From the NCBI GenBank assembly GCA_017992505.1, contig JAGOON010000003.1, forward strand, positions 1 through 48,608: a DNA stretch of 48,608 nt, given 5' to 3'. Position 1 is the first letter of the stretch. Each line of letters opens with the position of its first letter. The DNA comes from Minisyncoccota bacterium (GTDB lineage: Bacteria; Patescibacteriota; Minisyncoccia; Phycocordibacterales; UBA918). The notes under the pieces were generated by a model. The model was not told where the DNA came from. It searched no databases and saw nothing but the letters and a program-made list of their open reading frames with translations. Of this stretch, positions 17,175-26,071 are shown piece after piece. The translations under genes were made by a program, and so were the position numbers.

Positions 17175-19148
17175 TTACTCAACAAAAATTTCTAAAAGAG
17201 GTTTTAGCAACAGGGCTCCAGTATTGTTGATGTGACCCCCATCAAAGTAAATAATTGTACCGTTATAAGATATCGGGCACTTTGCTTCGTCGCAAATTAT
17301 GGTTGCTGGGTCGACGCTACTCACATTGTCGCGCTCTGTTGTTAGTCGCAGGATGGCGGCTTTGGACTGCAGAGTATCTTTTTCGTGGTCAGACTTTTTT
17401 ACCGCTATATCAGGTACTGAGCCCGTTCTAACCGCTGTATAAAAAGTGCTTCGGATATTAAATTCTGTCTGTAGAGGAATTCGTTCGATTATCACTACAT
17501 GCGTTGAGTTCGGGATCTTATCAATGGTTTCCGAAAGTGCTTGGTAAATGGTGTGGTTTCCGCCGTCGGTGATGTGCGGATAGTTTTCTTTCCAAGACGA
17601 GACAAGGAATACCGTCTTGATGTTATTTTTTGAAATGTAATCAAGCACTTTTATGTCATTAATGGAGCACTGAGGATCTTTTTTGAGAGGAATGCCAACA
17701 CTCAGTGGCGGACAGCCGCCGATGGCAAAAAATACTCCTCTGGCGCCCCTTTCTTTCGCAATGTTATCAAATGCAGGCATGATGGCATTGCTATGACTGT
17801 CTCCCCAGAGTACAAAGGTCGGCACGGTGTTTGATGATTGATCGCCAATAATGCAAGGCGGCACTTCACCCAAAATTTGCCGGTAGTTGTTTCGGAAACA
17901 TTCGTATTCACGGGGGTTGGTGTCTGCTGAGGCCAAAGCAACTGCTTTTGCTGCTTCTGGAGCTCGTTCGGGTAATCCTTTGTTTTTGGTCATGTAGACT
18001 CCAGCTGAAACAGTCGCAACTACGGTGAAGAAGGCAAATGTAAAAATGTGCCAGCGCTTTTTAAGGAATGTTTTCTTTCTAAAGGGAGTTTCAACAAAAT
18101 GGTATGAGAAAATTGCTAACAAGAACGTAGCAATAAGTATGAGGCCAGTGTGAGTACCAGTAAGAGGCGAGCTTAAGTATTGCTTTGTGAGCACTATAAG
18201 TGGCCAATGCCAGAGATAGAGTGAATATGAGATAAGCCCTACCCATACGAGAACAGGGAAAGAGAGAATCTCTCCGATGAAAGTTTTCCGCTGCGTACCA
18301 GCGGTAATAATGAGGACGGTCCCGAGTACTGGCAATAGGGCAGCGAGTCCTGGGAAAGCTGATTCACTAGTAAGAAATACTATTCCCGACACTATCAGAA
18401 CTAGTCCGGTCACTGCTGAAACCTCGGCCACGACCTTGTTTCTTATTGTGAAGGCTGAGAGAGCAAGAAGTGCTCCAGCGGCTAATTCCCAAGCCCGCGC
18501 AAGAGGGAAGTAGAAGCCTGCGCTTTCGTATGAAGCACTGCCCCAGATATGTGGTAAGAAAGGTATGGTAAATGGTGCGCTTGGACTTACATTAATCAGA
18601 TAGACAGAGAGAACGAAAGAGACAAGTCCAATTAATGCGACCACAGGAATGACAGCCTTTTTAGAGAGTTTGTAGATTATTACTAAAAGAATTGGGAATA
18701 CAATATAAAATTGTTCTTCAACAGCGAGTGACCAGGTGTGCAGTAAGGGAATGGTTTCGGCGGGTGCTGCAAAGTAGTCTCCTGTACGCATGAAGAAGAT
18801 ATTTACAATAAATAGACCTTGAGCTGCGAGTGATTGTCCAAAGCTTATAAAGTCGGTTGGGAATAGAATGACAAAGTAACTGGCGATTGTTGTAACAACG
18901 AGCACAAAGAATAGAGCGGGTAGGATACGCAGAATCCGACGTTCCCAAAACCGAACCATGGAAAAACGCTCCTCTCTAATCTCGCGCATAATAATGGAAG
19001 TAATCAGGTAGCCCGAAATGACAAAGAAAATGTCGACACCAATAAATCCGCCTCCGAACCCCGCTATTTTCAGGTGGAATAAAATGACTGGAATGACGGC
19101 TAGAGCACGCAGACCATCGATGTCGGGTCGGTAATGTGGTTTCTGCAT
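17175..19148 (-). CDS. OafA/YrhL-type membrane acyltransferase with C-terminal SGNH domain
   Basis: 657 residues: an acyltransferase-3 membrane domain (about 1-380, some ten helices) followed by a periplasm-facing SGNH-like domain. The N-terminal YRPDIDGLRALAVIPVILFH holds the conserved Arg-Asp/Gly-Leu-Arg block, and FFVISGYLIT follows. In the C-terminal part FVLWGDSHSNA gives the GDSH nucleophile block, and YFDGGHINNTGA supplies the terminal DxxH-like dyad. Such fusions O-acetylate surface glycans or peptidoglycan using a cytosolic acyl donor. It probably decorates the glycan made by the adjacent locus. Confidence 0.88.
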   Translation of the reverse strand: MQKPHYRPDIDGLRALAVIPVILFHLKIAGFGGGFIGVDIFFVISGYLITSIIMREIREERFSMVRFWERRILRILPALFFVLVVTTIASYFVILFPTDFISFGQSLAAQGLFIVNIFFMRTGDYFAAPAETIPLLHTWSLAVEEQFYIVFPILLVIIYKLSKKAVIPVVALIGLVSFVLSVYLINVSPSAPFTIPFLPHIWGSASYESAGFYFPLARAWELAAGALLALSAFTIRNKVVAEVSAVTGLVLIVSGIVFLTSESAFPGLAALLPVLGTVLIITAGTQRKTFIGEILSFPVLVWVGLISYSLYLWHWPLIVLTKQYLSSPLTGTHTGLILIATFLLAIFSYHFVETPFRKKTFLKKRWHIFTFAFFTVVATVSAGVYMTKNKGLPERAPEAAKAVALASADTNPREYECFRNNYRQILGEVPPCIIGDQSSNTVPTFVLWGDSHSNAIMPAFDNIAKERGARGVFFAIGGCPPLSVGIPLKKDPQCSINDIKVLDYISKNNIKTVFLVSSWKENYPHITDGGNHTIYQALSETIDKIPNSTHVVIIERIPLQTEFNIRSTFYTAVRTGSVPDIAVKKSDHEKDTLQSKAAILRLTTERDNVSSVDPATIICDEAKCPISYNGTIIYFDGGHINNTGALLLKPLLEIFVE

Positions 19149-19235
19149 ATGGTGTATGAAAGTGTCTCATACTTGCTGATGGTGTCAATAAAGTCCTTTA
19201 AAGAAGACATATTGGGAGTATTCAAAATATGCTAC

Positions 19236-19241
19236 TATCAT
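19236..19241 (+). promoter_or_regulatory. -10-like element upstream of the citrate lyase pair
   Basis: TATCAT ends 7 nt before ATG 19249. A TTGGGA hexamer at 19212-19217 lies 18 nt upstream and could be the -35. It lies in the divergent region shared with the acyltransferase gene. Confidence 0.4.
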
Positions 19242-19248
19242 AAAAATT

Positions 19249-20418
19249 ATGTCCAGAGTCGCGATATCAGAATATGCCGCCAAAAAGCTACTGATAGGGG
19301 ATGTGTACCGAGGGATTTCAGCGAAGACAGATTCTGACCTACTCACCGTCGACTTGGTCGAGGGTGTATACGTGGTGAAGGTCGATGACGGCACCAAAAA
19401 ACGCAACAAGAAAGGATTGGTGACCTTTGCTTCTAGTAAAGAGAACGCCATCTTTGAAGCAAAGCGTTTTTTATCTGCGGGATATAGTCGCATCTTGATT
19501 GAACCAAATATTGAACATGACGAAAAGACTGAGCAGTATGTCAGCTGTGATTTGGTTCGAGAAGGGATACTAGTGTTGTCTTCTGGGGCTGGCGGAGTGG
19601 CGGTGGAAGAGGGTCGTGAACAAGTAGCGAGGACACTGATTAGTCGAAGTGATTTTTTTTCTGCAGTAATTCCATCTATCACTGAAGTGTCTATGTTGGC
19701 GCTTGAAAAAATTACTACTGCCATGCACCGGTATAACTTTTCTTTTGTAGAAATAAACCCGTACATCGAGTCTGGTGATAGTGTCATTTTTTTGGATGCC
19801 GCTGTTGAGGTCGATTCGAGCAAATTACACCTATTGCCAGAATGGGCCCAAGAGCACACACAAAACAGACGAGTACAATCAGAGGCAGAGAAGCTAATCT
19901 CAAAACTCAATGATCAATCAACAGCATCTTTTTCCCTGACGGCCTTTGATAAAGATGCTTCCGTTTTTACTCTACTTTCGGGTGGTGGCGCGAGTCTGGT
20001 GGTACTTGATTCATTTGTTGATACTGGTTTGCAGGCAAAGGTTGGTAATTACGGCGAATACAGTGGCGCACCTTCTCAGGAAGAAACTAAAATATACACA
20101 GATGTACTCCTGTCTCTTTTATTTGCTTCAAGCGCACCACGAAAGGTGTTGGTTATTGCGGGAGGAGTCGCCAATTTCACTGACATCACCACTACTTTTC
20201 GAGGAATCATCGATAGTTGTCGTGGGTATGTCGATGAGTTTAAAAAGCAGAAGGTATTGGTTCGTGTTCGACGGGGTGGACCAAGGCAGGTTGAGGGATT
20301 GGCTTTACTCAGAGCATTTTTTGCAGAGAACAATATTGAGGCGATAGTTTCTGATTCTGGTGTACCACTGTCTGAAGTAGCAACTGATGCAAAAACGTTT
20401 CTCGAAAAAACATCATGA
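19249..20418 (+). CDS. aclB: ATP-citrate lyase, SucC-like (ATP-grasp/citrate-binding) subunit
   Basis: A 389-residue protein matching the N-terminal half of eukaryotic ACLY and the small subunit of bacterial two-subunit ATP-citrate lyase. The ATP-grasp part includes FVEINPYIESGD near 165. The citrate-binding part shows LLSGGGASLVV near 243, NYGEYSGAPSQEET near 267, IAGGVANFTDITTTFRGI near 303 and VRRGGPRQVEGL near 342; these align well with ACLY, including the citrate-contacting Asn, Thr and Arg segments. It would help form citryl-CoA from citrate, ATP and CoA. It overlaps the large-subunit gene by 4 nt. No other TCA-cycle gene is in the window. Confidence 0.85.
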   Translation: MSRVAISEYAAKKLLIGDVYRGISAKTDSDLLTVDLVEGVYVVKVDDGTKKRNKKGLVTFASSKENAIFEAKRFLSAGYSRILIEPNIEHDEKTEQYVSCDLVREGILVLSSGAGGVAVEEGREQVARTLISRSDFFSAVIPSITEVSMLALEKITTAMHRYNFSFVEINPYIESGDSVIFLDAAVEVDSSKLHLLPEWAQEHTQNRRVQSEAEKLISKLNDQSTASFSLTAFDKDASVFTLLSGGGASLVVLDSFVDTGLQAKVGNYGEYSGAPSQEETKIYTDVLLSLLFASSAPRKVLVIAGGVANFTDITTTFRGIIDSCRGYVDEFKKQKVLVRVRRGGPRQVEGLALLRAFFAENNIEAIVSDSGVPLSEVATDAKTFLEKTS

Positions 20419-22139
20419 TAGATTTACTTCGTACACGACCACAATCGATTATTGTTGCTGGCGCACATTCAGCGATTATTCAGTCTGTTTTGGATTTTGA
20501 CTACGTACGTGGCGCCGATACTCCTAGTATTACAGCTATCGTGGGTGGGAATAAAAATGCACACAAATGCTGGTTTGGCGACAAGGAGATATTGCTTCCA
20601 GTCTTTAAGGATTTTGGAATCGCAAAGAAATCGGAAATAGGAGCGATGTGGCTTTTGAATATTGCATCAGGTAATAGTGCTCGAAAAATGACTCTGTCAT
20701 TTTTCGAGCACTACCCTGAAGCCCTCGGAGCACACCTTTTTGCTGAAAATGTTTCGGAGCAAGATGCCCTTACTCTTGTTGAACGATATGGTTCAACAAA
20801 GCTCATTGCTGGCGCCTCGGGTGTTGGGTTGCTGGTACCAGGCGCACTTAAGCTTGGTGCAATTGGAGGAATCTATGGCGGGAATATAAATCTACTTGGT
20901 CGTCATTCTGGAAATACAGCTATTGTTTGTAGTTCAGGTGGAATGGTAAATGAGATTGTTGATTCTGTACTACGCGCTGGTGGAGCGCCGAGTTTTGCGG
21001 TCTCATACGGAGGAGATCGATTTCCGATTACGTCGTCACTACAATGGTGTCTTGAGGCAGAGAGGGATCCATCAACAGAACAAATTCTTTTCTTCGGAGA
21101 ACTTGGCGGTCAAGACGAGTATGCAATTGTTGAAGCCGTAAAGCTGGGTAATATTAAAAAACCGATAATTGCATACATCGCAGGGCACTATGTAGGTGGT
21201 GAAGAAAAAGTACAATTTGGTCATGCGAAAGCTCTTGCAAAAACTCCAGACGAAGATGCAAGTTCAAAAATGAAAGCACTCGCAGATGCAGGGGTGATAG
21301 TTGCGCAGACGTACGCTGATTTTGTTACACATATTAAAAACCTAAAACATACACGTATGGAAAATTCTAAAGAAAGAGATTGGCAGGCACCAGAAACCGC
21401 TCGCAACACATCACTCTTTACCGCCGTGGTTGATAAAGGAAAGGGAGTCGATGGTTTCGTTCGGCACGCGCTATGTACGCTCCTTGAGCGTGAATCAGTA
21501 TCAGATGAATTGGTTGAATTTTCTGAACTCACATACTCGCTTCTTATCGACCATGGAGCAGAGGTGTCTGGTGCGGTAAATACAATGATTACCGCGCGTG
21601 CGGGCAAGGATATGGTGTCTTCGCTCGCGTCTGGTTTGCTGACGATTGGTAATCGCTTTGGCGGAGCGATTAATGGTGCGGCGAGTAATTGGTTTTATTC
21701 AGTCAGAAATAATATGGCGATTGAAACAATGCTCGAGGAGCATAAAGTAAAAGGCGAGTACGTGCTCGGTATCGGCCACCTCAAATATTCAGTCTACGAA
21801 CCAGACGCACGTGTTCAAAAACTGATTTCGTTTGCGAAGGAGCGACTCACTCAACCGGCTTATCTTGCCTACGCAGAAGCGACGGCAGTACGAACGACAG
21901 AAAAGAAACCAAACCTAATTTTAAATGTGGACGGTGCCGTCGCCGCTATTTTGATAGATATCTTAATGGAAAAAGAAAAGTTCACGACACAGCAGATCGA
22001 AGAGTTGATAAAGATTGAATTTTTCAACAGCTTTTTTATTATCCCACGCACTGTCGGATTTATCGGTAATTACCTCACGCAAGCTCGCCGTGATGAAGGC
22101 TTGTTTCGTTTGCCCTCAGATCAAATTTTTTACGAGTAG
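20415..22139 (+). CDS. aclA: ATP-citrate-lyase-like large subunit with altered citryl-CoA lyase site
   Basis: 574 residues: a SucD-like CoA-ligase part (about 1-310) and a citrate-synthase-homology part (about 330-574). The phosphohistidine is preserved at His270 in VQFGHA. In the lyase domain the second catalytic His (His455 in GIGH) and the Asp (Asp506 in LNVDG) are present. The His of the VSGAHNT loop (human ACLY His900) is Val388 (VSGAVNT), and the Arg after GIGH (human Arg976) is Leu456. The surrounding loop ARAGKDMVSSLASGLLTIG is otherwise highly conserved, so this is not general decay. Citryl-CoA cleavage may be impaired, or the enzyme may use another acyl-CoA. Equivalences are from memory of the human sequence. 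Confidence 0.82.
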   Translation: MIDLLRTRPQSIIVAGAHSAIIQSVLDFDYVRGADTPSITAIVGGNKNAHKCWFGDKEILLPVFKDFGIAKKSEIGAMWLLNIASGNSARKMTLSFFEHYPEALGAHLFAENVSEQDALTLVERYGSTKLIAGASGVGLLVPGALKLGAIGGIYGGNINLLGRHSGNTAIVCSSGGMVNEIVDSVLRAGGAPSFAVSYGGDRFPITSSLQWCLEAERDPSTEQILFFGELGGQDEYAIVEAVKLGNIKKPIIAYIAGHYVGGEEKVQFGHAKALAKTPDEDASSKMKALADAGVIVAQTYADFVTHIKNLKHTRMENSKERDWQAPETARNTSLFTAVVDKGKGVDGFVRHALCTLLERESVSDELVEFSELTYSLLIDHGAEVSGAVNTMITARAGKDMVSSLASGLLTIGNRFGGAINGAASNWFYSVRNNMAIETMLEEHKVKGEYVLGIGHLKYSVYEPDARVQKLISFAKERLTQPAYLAYAEATAVRTTEKKPNLILNVDGAVAAILIDILMEKEKFTTQQIEELIKIEFFNSFFIIPRTVGFIGNYLTQARRDEGLFRLPSDQIFYE

Positions 22140-22215
22140 CCTCGCTGTCCCTATTTGGGCGACACGTTCTGATAATATTTTTATCTTTTCTTTATCTGCA
22201 CTGTGCTATTAAATA

Positions 22216-22238
22216 ACCACGACAAAAAATGTCGTGGT
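22216..22238. repeat. Inverted repeat downstream of the citrate lyase pair
   Basis: An 8-bp perfect stem (ACCACGAC / GTCGTGGT) encloses an A-rich 7-nt loop. There is no T-run after it, so a standard intrinsic terminator is uncertain. It lies between the stop at 22139 and the next start at 22263. Confidence 0.4.
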
Positions 22239-22262
22239 AATTACAAATTAATTTAACCATCT

Positions 22263-23723
22263 ATGCAGCATAAACAATTTTTACAGAGACCCCTTCTTTT
22301 AAGTGGGCTGGTTTTTGTTTTTGCAATCCTAATATTTCCTTGTTTTAGCATTCACGCTGCTGTGACCGAAACGATTGTGATTCAGCCAGGTCCAGATGAT
22401 GGCAAGGACACTTATTACGGGACAGCATATAAACAATCTGGAGCACCTAATTCAGGCGATATGGAGATTGGTGGTTGGGGAGACTGGTACTGGAGTTTCC
22501 TTCAAATGGACTTAAGTTCGCTACCAACCACAACCTCAAATATACTGAGTGCTAAGTTGAAGCTTTATCAGAATGGACTAGGTACCACTCCTAATAATGG
22601 GAAGTTAGAGAGAATTACCCAAGCTTGGACAGAAGCAGGAGTCACTAATACTTCTAATCCTGCAGTGACAACTCTAGACATGCCATGGCAGGCTCTCCCA
22701 ATGAATGATTGGTGGATCGTGGACATCACTGACTTAACAAAAGGTTGGATAGATGGGACCTATGTAAATCATGGCGTTAGGATTTCGGGACAATATAATT
22801 CTGGTAGCAATTATCCGCAAAAGCGGTTCTATACTTCAGACGAAATCACAAATGCATCATTGAGACCAAAATTAGTCGTGGAAGTTTTGACTCAGGAAAA
22901 CGAAGCGCCGATTCTTAATCCAATTGGGAATAAAATTATTGATGAAAATCAGACGTTGGAGTTCACCGTTACAGCAGATGATCCGGATTCGGGAGATGTC
23001 CTAACATTAAGTGCTACAAACACACCTCCAGGAAGTACGTTTAATCCAAACACAGGTGTGTTCAGTTGGACTCCAGGATTCAACGATGCTGGTAACTACA
23101 CAGATATTGAATTTGCTGTTGTAGATAATGGTACACCGATGGAGTTGGATGTTGAACTGATTACGATTACGGTAGGAGATGTTAATCGTTCTCCTGAGTT
23201 TAGTAATCCTGGTCCGCAAGAAGTGCTTGAAGGTGACCTGCTCACTTTCGACATCACCGCTACTGACCCAGATGGAGATGCTGTGAGTATCTCTGCAACA
23301 AATACTCCTAGTGGTGCAAGTTTCGATGGAACAACATTCTCTTGGGAGCCTTCGCTCGCACAAGCGGGGGTGTACGTCGTTACGTTCATTGCAACTGATA
23401 ACGGTATGCCAAACACAATGGCAACGTATGACGTTGTAATAACGGTAGGTGACGACCCTACTCCAATGGAGCAAGCTGAGGATCTTATTGAGGAAGTAAT
23501 TAACCTTGATATACCTCTGAATGTCGAAAATTCATACCTTGCAAATCTTCATAAAATCGAACAATTCATAGCGGACGGAAAAATACAGCCCGCCATCAAT
23601 CAGTTGAATGCGTTTATGAACAAGTTAGATCAGGATGTCGACCATGATGTCATCACACAGAATGAGTATTATCTTCTTATGGAAGCGGCTCAGAATCTAA
23701 TAGATGCTTTGACCGAAAATTAA
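22263..23723 (+). CDS. Secreted DNRLRE/Ig-like surface protein
   Basis: 486 residues with an N-terminal signal peptide (hydrophobic about 12-33). Residues about 38-210 match the DNRLRE-type carbohydrate-binding-like domain: YYGTAYKQSG, then FLQMDLSSLP, LKLYQNG, and W-rich strands before RPKLVVEV. Two putative-Ig/cadherin-like repeats follow (about 215-305 and 308-400), each with an ATNTP-G-FN/SW-P pattern. The C-terminal 85 residues are alpha-helical and charged, resembling FIVAR-like bundles (AINQLNAFMNKL). There is no C-terminal membrane anchor or sorting motif, so it is likely secreted or held non-covalently. A role in adhesion or glycan binding is inference. Confidence 0.72.
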   Translation: MQHKQFLQRPLLLSGLVFVFAILIFPCFSIHAAVTETIVIQPGPDDGKDTYYGTAYKQSGAPNSGDMEIGGWGDWYWSFLQMDLSSLPTTTSNILSAKLKLYQNGLGTTPNNGKLERITQAWTEAGVTNTSNPAVTTLDMPWQALPMNDWWIVDITDLTKGWIDGTYVNHGVRISGQYNSGSNYPQKRFYTSDEITNASLRPKLVVEVLTQENEAPILNPIGNKIIDENQTLEFTVTADDPDSGDVLTLSATNTPPGSTFNPNTGVFSWTPGFNDAGNYTDIEFAVVDNGTPMELDVELITITVGDVNRSPEFSNPGPQEVLEGDLLTFDITATDPDGDAVSISATNTPSGASFDGTTFSWEPSLAQAGVYVVTFIATDNGMPNTMATYDVVITVGDDPTPMEQAEDLIEEVINLDIPLNVENSYLANLHKIEQFIADGKIQPAINQLNAFMNKLDQDVDHDVITQNEYYLLMEAAQNLIDALTEN

Positions 23724-23770
23724 TCCCGAGTGGAGGTAGGTGTAACTAAGTTGCCCGAACTTCTGAAACA

Positions 23771-23799
23771 AAAAAAGCACGGCGAAGCCGTGCTTTTTT
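23771..23799. terminator. Strong bidirectional Rho-independent terminator
   Basis: A 13-bp perfect stem (AAAAAAGCACGGC / GCCGTGCTTTTTT) with a GAA loop and T-run. The flanking A-run makes it usable in either direction. It ends the transcript of the DNRLRE protein gene. Confidence 0.9.
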
Positions 23800-23854
23800 A
23801 ATTTCACCCTAGATACCCTATGTCGTCTAGGGATTTTGAGGGTTTCTCTCATGG

Positions 23855-23860
23855 TATAGT
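23855..23860 (+). promoter_or_regulatory. -10 element of the O-antigen-ligase-like gene
   Basis: TATAGT ends 9 nt before ATG 23870. No clear -35 is seen. It predicts a leader of only a few nucleotides. Confidence 0.45.
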
Positions 23861-23869
23861 TTTCGGAAT

Positions 23870-26062
23870 ATGAAAGATGTATTGAAAGCGGTGGTGTTTG
23901 GGGGGCTTTTTGCAGTACCATTCCTCACTTTGTATGTCGAAAACGACTACTTTTTTCCATTTATTACTGGTAAGAACTTTTGGTTCCGTATTATTGTTGA
24001 TGTAACTGTCGCGGCGTGGATACTACTCTCGCTTTATGAAGTGAAATATCGACCACGCTTTTCATGGATATTCTCCAGCTTCAGTGTGCTCCTTATTGTG
24101 ATGTTCTTCGCTAACCTTTTTGGGCAACATCCACAATCAAGCTTTTGGAGCAATTTTGAGCGTATGGACGGCTATGTGTCGCTCGTGCACACCTTTTTAT
24201 ACATGATAGTACTTGGGTCGGTACTTAAGACAAAAGAACACTGGCAACAGCTACTCAATACTTCACTCGTGGTGGCTTTCTTGGTGGCAGTGTATGGTCT
24301 CTATCAATATGCGGGATATGGAGAAACTGGCGGTCGTATCGATAGTCGTCTTGGCAACGCTGCGTACATGGCGGTATACATGCTCTTCCATATCTTCATC
24401 GCATTTTGGTTGTTTGTGGAATCAAAGAGCAAGAACATAAAGATCACCTATGGGTTGCTTGCAGTTATGTTTACCTTTGTGCTCGTCGAGACAGGAACTC
24501 GTGGTACAGCGCTCGGCCTTGCTGTCGGTGTGTTCACAATGTCAGGGTACATTGGGCTTTTTGGGAATATGTTTAAGGAGTTCCGTAAATATGCAGTTGG
24601 GGCGTTTGTTATTCTTGTGCTCGCAGTGGGTGGATTTATTGCTGCTCGTGATACGCAGTTTATTCAAGGGAACCCAAATCTTGCTCGTATTGCTAATATT
24701 TCTTCAAAAGACCTCATTGTTCGCGCCACTATTTGGGGCATGGCCTTTGAAGGGGTAAAGGAGCACCCACTTCTTGGTTGGGGTCAGAGTAATTTCAACT
24801 ATGTTTTTAATAAGTACTATGACCCTTCGCTCTATGCACAGGAGCAATGGTTTGATCGTTCACACAACATCATCTTTGACTGGTTGATTGCTGGCGGTAT
24901 TTTAGGCTTCCTTGCCTACTTTAGTATTTTCATCGCTTGTCTGTACTACCTCTTCATTCGCCCAATTCTTGATAAGAATGATAATAGCTTCACAGTGCTT
25001 GAGCGAGGGGTGCTTCTTGGTATTCTTGCTGGTTACCTTACTCACAACTTTGTGGTATTCGACAACATCGTTAGCTACATTTTCTTTGCAATCATTCTGG
25101 GTATCATTCATTCACGAGTGAGTGTACCTATTAAAGAAGTAGAGAAGGTAAAGGTAGACGAAGCAGTAATTATGCAATTTGCAGCACCAGTGGTTGCAGT
25201 GATTACAATATTCATTATCTACTTCGCTCATATGCCTAGTATGGCAGCCGCGGGCGACATTCTTGAAGCGATGCGAGAGCAAAGTCCTGAACGACGGTTG
25301 GAGCAGTTTAAAGAGGCTGTTGGACGTGACTCATTTGCTCAGCAGGAAGTCGTGGAGCAGCTGGCGCAAAACGCGATGTCGTATCTCCGTGATCAGAAAG
25401 TTTCAGAAGAGACAAGGCAAGCGTACGCTGTCTACGCAGAAGAACAGCTCTTAAAGCTTGCCCAAGACAAGCCAGGTGACGCTCGTATCCACGTCTTTAT
25501 TGGGAGTTACTACCGTTCTCTTGAACAACTTGATAAAGCAGCTGAGCAGATGCAGATTGCGCATGAGCTCTCACCTTCGAAGCAGTCAATTACTATTCAG
25601 CAAGGGTTTATTGAGCTGACTCGTGGCGATAACGCCAAGGCACTCGAATACTTCAAGCGGGCGTACGAGCTTGATACTCGTAATCTTGAGGCACGTGAGT
25701 ACTATGCGGGGGCACTTTTCTATGCAAAGCAGAACGATACGGCTGTGGCGCTTATGGATAGTGATGCAGCCAAGACACGTTTTGCGCGTAGCGACTTCCT
25801 GCTCTCAGCTGCCAATGGTGCAGGAGCAACTGAATTTATGATTGAACTTTTCTTGAAGCGAATTGAGGTTACTCCAGCGACAGACAAAAACGCTCCACAA
25901 AACTGGGCAACACTTGCGTACCTCTATCATCAGATTGGAGATTCTGAAAATGCGATAAAAGTATTGGAAGAAGGAAAAGAGGCTATTCCAAGTTTTGCTC
26001 CAACCGCTACTTGTCTCTCTAACAATATCAAGAACGGTAAGTCACCAGAAGAGGGTTGTTAA
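23870..26062 (+). CDS. O-antigen ligase/polymerase-like (Wzy_C) protein with C-terminal TPRs
   Basis: 730 residues: about 12 transmembrane helices in the first 460 residues, then a soluble helical tail. The large extracytoplasmic loop typical of the WaaL/PglL/Wzy_C family is seen near 285-335, with KEHPLLGWGQSNF and FDRSHNIIFDWLIAGGILG; the His in the latter is the residue usually needed for transfer. TRGTALGLAVG around 208-218 is also family-like. After residue about 500, TPR-like repeats occur (for example YYRSLEQLDKAAEQMQIAHE and GDNAKALEYFKRAYELD). It probably ligates or polymerises lipid-linked glycan onto an acceptor outside the cell. It is 9 nt from murB. Confidence 0.82.
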   Translation: MKDVLKAVVFGGLFAVPFLTLYVENDYFFPFITGKNFWFRIIVDVTVAAWILLSLYEVKYRPRFSWIFSSFSVLLIVMFFANLFGQHPQSSFWSNFERMDGYVSLVHTFLYMIVLGSVLKTKEHWQQLLNTSLVVAFLVAVYGLYQYAGYGETGGRIDSRLGNAAYMAVYMLFHIFIAFWLFVESKSKNIKITYGLLAVMFTFVLVETGTRGTALGLAVGVFTMSGYIGLFGNMFKEFRKYAVGAFVILVLAVGGFIAARDTQFIQGNPNLARIANISSKDLIVRATIWGMAFEGVKEHPLLGWGQSNFNYVFNKYYDPSLYAQEQWFDRSHNIIFDWLIAGGILGFLAYFSIFIACLYYLFIRPILDKNDNSFTVLERGVLLGILAGYLTHNFVVFDNIVSYIFFAIILGIIHSRVSVPIKEVEKVKVDEAVIMQFAAPVVAVITIFIIYFAHMPSMAAAGDILEAMREQSPERRLEQFKEAVGRDSFAQQEVVEQLAQNAMSYLRDQKVSEETRQAYAVYAEEQLLKLAQDKPGDARIHVFIGSYYRSLEQLDKAAEQMQIAHELSPSKQSITIQQGFIELTRGDNAKALEYFKRAYELDTRNLEAREYYAGALFYAKQNDTAVALMDSDAAKTRFARSDFLLSAANGAGATEFMIELFLKRIEVTPATDKNAPQNWATLAYLYHQIGDSENAIKVLEEGKEAIPSFAPTATCLSNNIKNGKSPEEGC

Positions 26063-26071
26063 GCTAAGGCT

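Noticed and set aside
22216-22238. Intrinsic terminator after the citrate lyase pair
   Set aside because: The stem is good but no T-run follows on either strand at the correct side, so it is listed only as an inverted repeat.
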